Position numbers and translations under genes: made by a program
NCBI RefSeq assembly: GCF_009649635.1
Contig: NZ_WJII01000001.1
Span: 124,001 to 188,000 of the forward strand
Length of the DNA: 64,000 nt
Source of the DNA: Microbacterium sp. SYP-A9085
GTDB taxonomy: Bacteria > Actinomycetota > Actinomycetes > Actinomycetales > Microbacteriaceae
Direction: 5' to 3'
In this document: positions 57,901 through 64,000 of the stretch, in pieces
Numbering within the stretch: the stretch's first letter is position 1
Layout: every line of letters starts with the position of its first letter
The notes under the pieces: model-generated
Database searches by the model: none
Told to the model about the DNA's origin: nothing
What the model saw: only the letters and a program-made list of their open reading frames with translations

Positions 57901-58489
57901 GATCGCGACGCAGCCGGAACACGGGCATCAGGTCGTCCACGGCGTGCGTGCTCATTGTGCCGTCGCCGAGGAGCAGCTCCACCCGATCCGCCCGCGGAAT
58001 GCCGAGCCGATCGAGCTGGTCGGCGTATGCCGCCAGCTGCATGAGTGCGGTGACGCGCGCGTGGCGGGCGAGCTTGGAGTCCTGCACGACCCACCGACCG
58101 TCATCGTCGCGCAGCAGGAAGTCGGCGAATCCGACGAACTCCTCGGTCGCGAACGCGGCCTGGTAGACGACGCGGGTGGCGGGATCGCGCAGCGCGCGTT
58201 CCGTGTCGCGGACAGCATCCGCCAACCCGGCGGCGTCGGAGGACCGCGTCTCGGCGATCTCGATGACGCCGTCGCCGAGGTGGTTTCGGTAGGCATCCAG
58301 CACCCGGCGCTCATGCGCGGTGCCGAGGCGTCCGGCGCGCTCGAGTGTCGCATCCTCGGGATCGGCGACGGCCGGAACGCGGCCGGCCTTCGCGTCGATC
58401 GCCCGCAGCCAGGCGAACTCGCACTCGGCTGCCGCCTTCAGGTCGCTCGCGCTCCAGACGATCCGGCCCTCGTCTTCGATATACCGCAC
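54986..58489 (-). CDS. TM0106-type RecB-like nuclease fused to SF1 helicase
   Basis: A 1167-residue multidomain DNA enzyme. Residues 1-160 hold a RecB/Cas4-like nuclease (FADFLLRDDDGRWVVQDSKLARHARVTALMQLAAYADQL). A Cys cluster CGRCATCDQE near 230 is followed by a small helix-hairpin-helix segment. DLFFDFEGDP near 335 opens an RNase H-like (DEDD) domain. The last 450 residues are a Dna2/UPF1-like SF1 helicase: GPPGTGKT (about 790), LLVIDEAGQFSLAST, LLLGDPQQLPQVSQG, IIVVTPYNAQQ and TVDRFQGQEAVVSIVSL. The GTG at 58489 has AGGGAGAGG; the ATG at 58513 lacks one. The biological role is uncertain. Confidence 0.9.
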   Translation of the reverse strand: MRYIEDEGRIVWSASDLKAAAECEFAWLRAIDAKAGRVPAVADPEDATLERAGRLGTAHERRVLDAYRNHLGDGVIEIAETRSSDAAGLADAVRDTERALRDPATRVVYQAAFATEEFVGFADFLLRDDDGRWVVQDSKLARHARVTALMQLAAYADQLDRLGIPRADRVELLLGDGTMSTHAVDDLMPVFRLRRDRLRALVADRDLAQGSTHPAIAWGDGRGELGVVACGRCATCDQEVVAFRDLLLVAGMRPVQRERLRDAGILTIDALAAASTPPARMSGETFGMLRTQARLQLESPAGIPGLHEPSASPAVPVYQVVFPKGLGALPRPDLGDLFFDFEGDPLYTEGLARDWGIDYLFGWVDIREEYSALWAHSFAEEKVALERFLDIVQAVRREHPDMHIYHYAPYEPTHLLAMAARHGVREAEVDALLRDGVFVDLYPIVRRALKVGSRSYSIKKLEPLYMGAEVRTSDVQRGDDSIVKYVEARALAAEGREVAAQTVLDDLADYNRYDCVSTRRLRDWLVERARESGLRPSRDIESVEVAYEAKPQAEQLRALADAAEAAGGTEADVEALRLGAAAIDYYPREAKAFWAMHFLRLREPLSVWEDTRDVVVVDAAGSGVVEQWEPGPRSIRRIVRLRGEVAPGTRLTEGSRPFALYETPAPFSVPSMTRWVHVAREVEVLEVLDDGAVVAETAMDGQTWSELPVALAPAAPPRAGNQQTAIEEWADALIAAAPALPADPATDILRRRPPRTRSGALPGGRAEDHIGAITAALLDLDRSHLSVQGPPGTGKTYIGSHVIAALVREHHWKVGVVAQSHAVVEHMLDQVVDAGVPAAQVGKARKAGADGDVSFTVFPKNGLARYTEEHAETGFVVGGTAWDFSHPGRVPRRSLDLLVIDEAGQFSLASTIAVATASDRLLLLGDPQQLPQVSQGIHPEPVDASALGWVMDGASVIPPELGHFLDRSWRMHPDVARAVSLLSYDGELASHPCAALRRLDGVAPGVHPVAVRHHGNATQSPEEAAEVVRIVRDLLGRAWVDADGEQARQPRPLTQADIIVVTPYNAQQVMVEQALAEAGFADIPVGTVDRFQGQEAVVSIVSLAASSGKDAPRGLEFLLLQNRLNVAISRAKVAAFLVYAPGLLDDLPRTPDGVARLSAFARLVGVE

Positions 58490-58852
58490 GCCTCTCCCTT
58501 CCGCCTCGACCATACCGACGGCATCCGACAGCCCCGAGCCGGGACCGCCCGCGGACGGCAGCGCGGGGCATCCGACATCCCGTCACGCGCATGCCAGTGC
58601 CGTTCGCGCTGCACCGTTCCGCGTTCGCGCCACGCAATCGCTGGCGCGGATGCCGAAAAGTGCAGCGCGTGCGCAACGACGAGCGCAGCGCGAGCAGAAC
58701 GACGACGCAGCGCACGCTGCCGCACGACGAGCGCAGCGCGAGCAGAACGACGAGCACAGCGCGCGCTACAGCACGAGGAACGCCGCGCGCACCCAATGCG
58801 GAGCCGAGCGCCACGCACCACGACCGCGCACGCCGGGTGCCAGACTGGCACC
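58490..58852. other. Intergenic region with 48-bp tandem duplication
   Basis: The gap between two divergent genes has no supported ORF. Two copies of a 48-49-bp unit that begins ACGACGAGCGCAGCGCGAGC start at 58676 and 58724, sharing their first 29 bases exactly. A 17-bp palindrome abuts the nadE start. The long frames here come from the CAG/CGA-rich repeats. Confidence 0.7.
58836..58852. promoter_or_regulatory. Palindrome overlapping the nadE -10 box
   Basis: GGTGCCAG-A-CTGGCACC is a perfect 17-bp palindrome that touches ATG 58853. The CAGACT box (58841-58846) lies in it, 6 nt from the ATG. A repressor bound here would block a leaderless promoter. Confidence 0.6.
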
Positions 58853-60916
58853 ATGAGCCTGCCCTTCGACAGCGCGTACCGGCACGGGTTCGCGCGCATC
58901 GCGGCCTGCACGATCCCCATCGCCCTGGCCGACCCGCAGACCAACGTCGACGCGATCCTGGCCACCGCCCGCGAGTGCCACGACGACGCGGTGGCGGTGG
59001 CGGTGTTCCCCGAGCTGTGCCTGTCCGGCTACTCGATCGAGGACCTCGTGATGCAGGACGCGGTCCTGGATGCTGTGGAGCACGAGCTCGAGCGCCTGGC
59101 CGCGGCATCCTCCGACCTTTTCCCGATCCTCGTCGTCGGCGCCCCGCTGCGCCATGGCAGCCGGCTGTACAACTGCGCTGTCGTCATCCACGGCGGCGAC
59201 ATCATCGGCGTCGCCCCCAAGGCGCATCTGCCCACCTACCGCGAGTTCTACGAGCGCCGGTGGTTCGCGCCGGGCCGGCCGTGGTCGGGCGACCCGATCC
59301 GGATCGGCGGGCACACCGTCGCGTTCGGCACCGACCTGCTGTTCGAGGTGCAGGACGTGCCCGGGCTCGTGCTGCACGCGGAAGTGTGCGAGGACGTATG
59401 GGTTCCCGTCCCGCCGTCGTCGCACGCGGCGCTGGCGGGCGCCACGGTGCTCGTGAATCTCTCCGGAAGCCCCATCACGGTCGCCCGCGCCGAGGACCGC
59501 AAGACGCTGTGCCGCTCACAGTCGCTGCGCTGCCTCGCCGCGTACGCGTACGCCGCCGCCGGCCCCGGCGAGTCCACGAACGATGTGTCGTGGGACGGGC
59601 AGACCCTGATCTTCGAGGCCGGCGATCTGCTGGCGCAGACGGAGCGGTTCCCCGACGGCCCGCGCCGCTCGACCGCCGACGTCGACCTCGACCGGCTGCG
59701 CCAGGACCGGCTGCGCCAGGGCACGTTCGATGACAACCGCGCCACCGCCGGGGGCCCCGAGCCGATGTGCATCCCGGTGGTCCTGAACCCGCCGGCCGCC
59801 GACATCGGCCTGCGGCGCCCGCTGGACCGGTTCCCGTTCGTCCCGGACGATCCGGCCCGGCTCGCCCTGGACTGCTACGAGGCGTTCAACATCCAGGTGT
59901 CCGGCCTGACTCGGCGGATGGATGCCATCGGCCGGCCGAAGCCCGTGATCGGCGTTTCCGGGGGCCTCGACTCCACGCATGCGCTGCTGGTGATCGCCCG
60001 CGCGATGGACCGGATGGATCGGCCGCGCAGCGACATCCTCGCGTTCACGATGCCCGGGTTTGCCACCAGCGACCACACCCGCGGCAATGCCGTCGCCCTC
60101 GCCGAGGCGATCGGCGCGACGATCGAGACGCTCGACATCCGGCCCGCGGCGATGGAGCTGCTCACGAAGATGGGCCACCCGTTCGCCGCCGGCGAGCCGG
60201 TGCACGATGTCACGTTCGAGAACGTGCAGGCGGGGCTGCGCACCGACTACCTGTTCCGGCTGGCGAACCAGCGCGGCGGATTCGTCGTCGGCACGTCCGA
60301 CCTGTCCGAGATAGCGCTGGGCTGGTCGACGTACGGGGTCGGCGACCAGATGAGCCACTACGCGGTGAACGCCGGCGTCCCCAAGACACTGATCCAGCAC
60401 CTGATCCGCTGGGTCATCGCGACCGGCGCAGACGAGGGGTGGGTGGATGCCGCGGCGGCCCGCGTGCTGCAGTCGGTGTTGGACACCGAGATAAGCCCGG
60501 AGCTGGTACCGGCCGGCCAGGACGGCAGGATCCAGTCCACCGAGGACCGGATCGGCCCGTACGCGCTGCACGATTTCGCGCTCTTCCATATCCTGCGCTT
60601 CGGTTTCCGCCCGTCGAAGATCGCGTTCCTCGCACAGCATGCGTGGGAGGACAAGGATGCCGGGGCGTGGCCGCCCGGGTTCCCCGAGCCCGATCGGTAC
60701 GGTTACGACCTGCCGACGATCGCGCGGTGGCTGCAGGTGTTCCTGCAGCGGTTCTTCGGGTTCGCGCAGTTCAAGCGCACGGCGATCCCGAACGGGCCGA
60801 AGGTGTCTCCCGCCGGGTCGCTGTCGCCGCGCGGCGACTGGCGTGCGCCGTCGGACGGGAACGCCCGCGTGTGGCTTGCCGAGCTGACAGCGGCGCTGCC
60901 CGACCTCGTGGAGTGA
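58853..60916 (+). CDS. nadE: Glutamine-dependent NAD+ synthetase
   Basis: A 687-residue bifunctional enzyme. The N-terminal nitrilase (glutaminase) domain has Glu in AVFPELCLSGYS, Lys in GVAPKAHLPTYREFYE and Cys in LHAEVCEDVWVP (about 178). The C-terminal synthetase has the SGGxDS P-loop in PVIGVSGGLDSTHALLV (about 368) and GTSDLSEIALGWSTYGVGDQMSHYAVNAGVPKTL. It amidates NaAD to NAD+ with ATP and Gln. The length matches actinobacterial NadE. Confidence 0.96.
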   Translation: MSLPFDSAYRHGFARIAACTIPIALADPQTNVDAILATARECHDDAVAVAVFPELCLSGYSIEDLVMQDAVLDAVEHELERLAAASSDLFPILVVGAPLRHGSRLYNCAVVIHGGDIIGVAPKAHLPTYREFYERRWFAPGRPWSGDPIRIGGHTVAFGTDLLFEVQDVPGLVLHAEVCEDVWVPVPPSSHAALAGATVLVNLSGSPITVARAEDRKTLCRSQSLRCLAAYAYAAAGPGESTNDVSWDGQTLIFEAGDLLAQTERFPDGPRRSTADVDLDRLRQDRLRQGTFDDNRATAGGPEPMCIPVVLNPPAADIGLRRPLDRFPFVPDDPARLALDCYEAFNIQVSGLTRRMDAIGRPKPVIGVSGGLDSTHALLVIARAMDRMDRPRSDILAFTMPGFATSDHTRGNAVALAEAIGATIETLDIRPAAMELLTKMGHPFAAGEPVHDVTFENVQAGLRTDYLFRLANQRGGFVVGTSDLSEIALGWSTYGVGDQMSHYAVNAGVPKTLIQHLIRWVIATGADEGWVDAAAARVLQSVLDTEISPELVPAGQDGRIQSTEDRIGPYALHDFALFHILRFGFRPSKIAFLAQHAWEDKDAGAWPPGFPEPDRYGYDLPTIARWLQVFLQRFFGFAQFKRTAIPNGPKVSPAGSLSPRGDWRAPSDGNARVWLAELTAALPDLVE

Positions 60917-60922
60917 GTCGAC

Positions 60923-61519
60923 TCAGTCGGTGGCGGGGGTGCCGTACGCCATCGTGACGAGGAAGCCGCCGCGCGACAGGTCGGCGAGCCGGTACTCGGC
61001 TCGGCGCTCCGGTGTCCACGCCTTCGCGAACGGCGGGTCCAGGCGCACTTGCTCCGGGCGGATGCTCACCCCGCGCGGATCGGCCTGGCGCACGGCCTGC
61101 ACGCGGGACCAGTGCAGCACCAGCTGCTCGTTGCTGGCCCGCTCCCACAGGCTGTCGCCCCACAGGTGCGAATGGTCGCGGATCTCGCGCAGGCTCACCT
61201 CGTCGGCCTGGTGGTCGCGGATGTCGAGGCCGACCAGCAGCCCGGGATCGGAGAGCGCCACGACCGACGCCGTGCGGTAACTCGCGGTACGGATGTCGAC
61301 GGGGACGTCGCGTCCGTCGACGACGGCAACGAGCTGCGGGTGGTGGCCGAACTGCTTCGGAACCTCGCGGTCGATGTTCACGAACGCGGCATCGATCTCC
61401 AGGCGCTCGGCGAGCATCTGCTTCGCGAGTTTGCGGATGCGCTCGCCCGGCTCGGACCCCGGCGCCCACCCCAGGCGGGCCTCGATGCCCGTGGGGGTGT
61501 CCAGTCTCGTCGATTCCAT
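60923..61519 (-). CDS. Degenerate 4'-phosphopantetheinyl-transferase-like protein
   Basis: A 198-residue protein. TASVVALSDPGLLVGLDIRDHQ resembles the VG(I/V)D metal-binding motif of Sfp-type PPTases, and about 37 residues later LVLHWSRVQAVRQADPRG occupies the place of W-S-x-K-E-A-x-x-K, with K to V, E to Q and K to Q changes. A final strand pair (EYRLADLSRGGFLVTMAYG) also fits. The catalytic residues are gone, so it may bind but not transfer. The ribosome binding site is GGGAGGG. It converges on nadE. Confidence 0.55.
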   Translation of the reverse strand: MESTRLDTPTGIEARLGWAPGSEPGERIRKLAKQMLAERLEIDAAFVNIDREVPKQFGHHPQLVAVVDGRDVPVDIRTASYRTASVVALSDPGLLVGLDIRDHQADEVSLREIRDHSHLWGDSLWERASNEQLVLHWSRVQAVRQADPRGVSIRPEQVRLDPPFAKAWTPERRAEYRLADLSRGGFLVTMAYGTPATD

Positions 61520-61631
61520 GTCGCCCTCCCGTGCCGATCGATTCCTCCATCATGGCGCGTCGCCGCCAAGCCGTGGGCAGTCACGCCGTCAACCCGCTGT
61601 GTGATTCCCACGAGGATGCGAGGATGGGCTC

Positions 61632-63092
61632 ATGGCGCGACGTGCGACGATCGTCGGGAGCGGGCCGAACGGCCTGGCCGCCGCCGTCACCCTCGCCCGG
61701 GCGGGGTACGCGGTGCGGGTGGTCGAAGCGTCCGACACCGCCGGAGGCGGAATCCGCACGCTCCCCCTGACCGAGCCGGGATACCGGCACGACGTGTGCT
61801 CGGCGGTGCATCCGGCCGCACTCAGCTCGGCGTTCTTCCGCGCGTTCGGGCTCGACCGCATCGACTGGCTGGTGCCGGAGGCGTCTTTCGCCCACCCGCT
61901 GGACGGCGGTCGCGCCGCGATGGCATGGCGCGACCTGGAGCGCACCGCGGCGGAGCTCGGCGACGACGGCAGGGCATGGCGGCGGGTGGTGCGCCCCCTG
62001 AACCGGCACGTCGACGCAGTGGCCGAGGTCATCGGCGACCAGCTGCTGCGGATCCCCCCGCACCCCGTCACGGCAACCCGGTTCGCGCTGCGGATGGCTC
62101 AGCTGGGCACCGTGGCCGGACAGCGGATGCTGCGCACGTTCCGCACCGAAGAAGGCGCCGCCCTGTTCACCGGCGTCGTCGCGCACGCCAACGCCGCCCT
62201 GCCGTCGCTGGCGGCCACGGCGTCCGCGCTCTACCTGCTCGCACACGCGCACTCCACCGGATGGGCGCTGCCGCGCGGCGGTTCCGACGCCATCGCGAGC
62301 GCCCTCATCGCGGACCTCCAGGCGCACGGCGGCGCGGTGGACACCAACCACCGGGTGGCCAACCTGACGACGCTGGACTGGGGGGATGCCGCCGCCGGCG
62401 ATCTGCTGCTGCTGGACGCCTCTCCGCGACTCGCGCTGACGCTGCCGGACGTGCCGGACCGCTACGCCCGGGCGATCCGCCGGTATCGCTACGGGCCGGC
62501 GGCCGCGAAGGTCGATTTCGCGCTGGACGGCCCGGTGCCGTGGACCCACCCCGAGGTGGCAGCAGCGCCCACGGTGCATGTGGGCGGTGCGCGTGCGGAG
62601 ATCGAGGCGTCGGAGAACGCCGTGGCGGCCGGCCGGATCGTCGACCGACCGTACGTGCTCGTGGTCCAGCCCGGCGTCCTGGACGACTCCCGGGCACCGA
62701 TCGGGCACCAGACGCTGTGGGCGTATATCCACGTCCCGTCCGGATCGGACCTGGATCCCACCGAGACGGTCACCCGCCAGGTGGAGCGCTTCGCGCCCGG
62801 GTTCCGGGACCGGATCGTGGCATCCCGCGCCATGACCGCCGCACAGCGGCAGGCCTTCAATCCCGCGGATGTCGGCGGGGACATCCTGGGCGGATCGTTC
62901 ACTCTCGCGCAGGCGCTGCGGCGTCCGGTGCTATCGCGGACGCCGTGGCGCACCCCCCTGCGGGGCGTGTACCTCGCGTCCGCGTCGACCCCGCCCGGCC
63001 CCGGCGTGCACGGCATGCCGGGCTGGCTCGCGGCGCAGCAGGCGCTGCGCGACGCGGGCACCCCGGTCGAACTGGGCGACCTGTTCGAGTGA
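61632..63092 (+). CDS. FAD-dependent phytoene-desaturase-like oxidoreductase
   Basis: A 486-residue flavoprotein: RRATIVGSGPNGLAAAVTLARAGYAVRVVEASDTAGGGIRT is the FAD Rossmann motif, with YRHDVCSAVHP and WALPRGGSDAIASALIADLQAHGG typical of the CrtI/CrtN-related family, and VYLASASTPPGPGVHGMPGWLAAQQAL at the C-terminus. Such proteins in Actinobacteria (PYROXD2-like) are often not carotenoid enzymes; no other carotenoid gene is nearby. A GAGGAT box lies 6 nt before the ATG. Confidence 0.88.
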   Translation: MARRATIVGSGPNGLAAAVTLARAGYAVRVVEASDTAGGGIRTLPLTEPGYRHDVCSAVHPAALSSAFFRAFGLDRIDWLVPEASFAHPLDGGRAAMAWRDLERTAAELGDDGRAWRRVVRPLNRHVDAVAEVIGDQLLRIPPHPVTATRFALRMAQLGTVAGQRMLRTFRTEEGAALFTGVVAHANAALPSLAATASALYLLAHAHSTGWALPRGGSDAIASALIADLQAHGGAVDTNHRVANLTTLDWGDAAAGDLLLLDASPRLALTLPDVPDRYARAIRRYRYGPAAAKVDFALDGPVPWTHPEVAAAPTVHVGGARAEIEASENAVAAGRIVDRPYVLVVQPGVLDDSRAPIGHQTLWAYIHVPSGSDLDPTETVTRQVERFAPGFRDRIVASRAMTAAQRQAFNPADVGGDILGGSFTLAQALRRPVLSRTPWRTPLRGVYLASASTPPGPGVHGMPGWLAAQQALRDAGTPVELGDLFE

Positions 63093-63096
63093 TCAC

Positions 63097-64000
63097 ATGG
63101 ACGGCTTCGCCGCAGTGGATTTCGGCTTCGCCCGGGAGGTGTTGCAGAGGGGCATCGCCCTCCTGTACGTGGTGGCGTTCGTCTCCACGCTGAACCAGTT
63201 CCCCGCGCTGCTGGGCGAGCGCGGACTGCTGCCCGCACCACGGCTGCTGGCCTGGGCGCGCTCCTCGAAGCGGGCGTCGCGAGTGCTGCGCCCGACGCTG
63301 TTCCGACGGGTGCGCTACACCGACACGCGCCTGCGCGTGCTGTGCGGGGCCGGCATCCTCGTCGGCGCGGCCCTCGCGATCGGCGTGCCGCAGCTCGGGC
63401 CGCCGTGGGTGCCGATGCTGTGCTTCCTCGCCCTGTGGCTGGGCTACATGTCGGTCGTGTCGATCGGACAGACGTTCTACGGCTTCGGCTGGGAGATGCT
63501 GCTGCTGGAGGCGGGGTTCCTCGCGGCGTTCCTCGGATCGCGGGACCAGCCGACCGCGACCGTGGTGATCGTCCTGTTCTGGTGGCTGGTGTTCCGCCTC
63601 GAGTTCGGCGCCGGGATGATCAAGATCCGCGGCGGGCGGGAGTGGCGCGACCTCACCGCGCTGATGTACCACCACGAGACGCAGCCGATGCCGGGGCCGC
63701 TCAGCCGGCAGGCGCATCTGCTGCCGGCGTGGTTTCACCGGCTCGAGGTGCTCGGCAACCACTTCTCGCAGCTGGTCGTGCCGTGGTTCCTGTTCGCCCC
63801 GGTCCTCGGGCTCTGGATCGACTCGCCGGTGCCCGCGATAGTGGGCGCGGTCGCGGCATCCGTCATCATCGCGACGCAGCTCTGGCTCGTGGCCACCGGG
63901 AACTTCGCGTGGCTCAACTGGGCGACGATAGTGCTGGCGTTCTCGGGGTTCGGCATCCCCGCCGCCGCGATGGGTGTGCCGGCCGAGCTTCCCGCGTACT
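63097..64000 (+). CDS. Lipase maturation factor family protein (partial)
   Basis: The first 301 residues of a multi-span membrane protein cut by the window edge. IALLYVVAFVSTLNQFPALLGERGLLP opens it, and LLLEAGFLAAFLGS, FRLEFGAGMIKIRGGREWRDLTALMYHHETQPMPGPLSRQAHLLPAWFHRLEVLGNHFSQLVVPW is the LMF1 signature. The eukaryotic homologue aids lipase folding; the bacterial role is unknown. It starts 4 bp after the oxidoreductase stop, so the pair is an operon. Confidence 0.9.
   Translation, partial: MDGFAAVDFGFAREVLQRGIALLYVVAFVSTLNQFPALLGERGLLPAPRLLAWARSSKRASRVLRPTLFRRVRYTDTRLRVLCGAGILVGAALAIGVPQLGPPWVPMLCFLALWLGYMSVVSIGQTFYGFGWEMLLLEAGFLAAFLGSRDQPTATVVIVLFWWLVFRLEFGAGMIKIRGGREWRDLTALMYHHETQPMPGPLSRQAHLLPAWFHRLEVLGNHFSQLVVPWFLFAPVLGLWIDSPVPAIVGAVAASVIIATQLWLVATGNFAWLNWATIVLAFSGFGIPAAAMGVPAELPAY

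Noticed and set aside
58520-58850. Arg/Ala-rich minus-strand ORFs upstream of the helicase
   Set aside because: They arise from the CAG/CGA-rich 48-bp tandem repeat and lack start signals or protein-like composition.

Overview
The window is about 70% G+C with a very strong G/C third-position bias. Gene content and order (split men genes, CcsB/ResB cytochrome c maturation, DUF4229, DUF3467, bTHX/AURKAIP1-like micro-ORF, DUF7882) point to a Gram-positive actinobacterium of the family Microbacteriaceae, most likely Microbacterium or a close relative. This is inferred from gene content only. Nearly all of it reads as ordinary chromosome; I see no phage, plasmid, insertion sequence or CRISPR array.

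Layout. 1-2.1 kb: the end of a two-component locus, a luciferase-like oxidoreductase and a membrane protein. 2.1-5.2 kb: a lower-GC block next to tRNA-Tyr that holds a secreted surface protein, a sortase and an LCP ligase in one overlapping operon. 5.2-10.4 kb: pfkB-type kinase, YajQ, and a TetR/SnoaL/NmrA cassette bracketed by two paralogous DUF7882 genes. 10.4-28.1 kb: the menaquinone region (ferredoxin-NADP reductase-like protein, polyprenyl diphosphate synthase, menG, menF, menD, menA, menE, menB, menC) interleaved with an MFS exporter, PPK2, a PadR/permease-prefix pair and small membrane proteins. 28.1-35.2 kb: a TetR-controlled MMPL transporter fused to a degenerate ABC-ATPase-like domain, a YhgE/Pip protein, and a GlxA-type AraC regulator. 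35.2-40 kb: cytochrome c maturation operon (histidine phosphatase, TlpA/ResA, CcdA, ResB, CcsB). 40-49 kb: sphingosine-phosphate-lyase-like PLP enzyme, archaeal-type AspRS, glutaredoxin, rhodanese, bTHX-like peptide, a GT4 glycosyltransferase and the KtrAB potassium system. 49-64 kb: proC, hydrolase, CDF transporter, tadA, upp, DUF3467, a large TM0106-type nuclease-helicase, NAD synthetase, a PPTase-like protein, a carotenoid-desaturase-like oxidoreductase and a truncated lipase maturation factor.

How it fits together. The men genes with CcdA/ResB/CcsB/TlpA supply menaquinone and c-type cytochromes, i.e. an aerobic menaquinone-cytochrome respiratory chain. The sortase block looks like a one-substrate unit that makes, possibly glycosylates, and anchors a surface protein. 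Two features recur across the window. First, about 25 genes carry a TANNNT -10 box exactly 6-8 nt before the start codon, which implies widespread leaderless transcription. Second, intergenic gaps carry several unrelated families of hairpin-forming repeats. The most striking is a 63-bp tandem hairpin array at 54.3-55.0 kb beside the nuclease-helicase gene.
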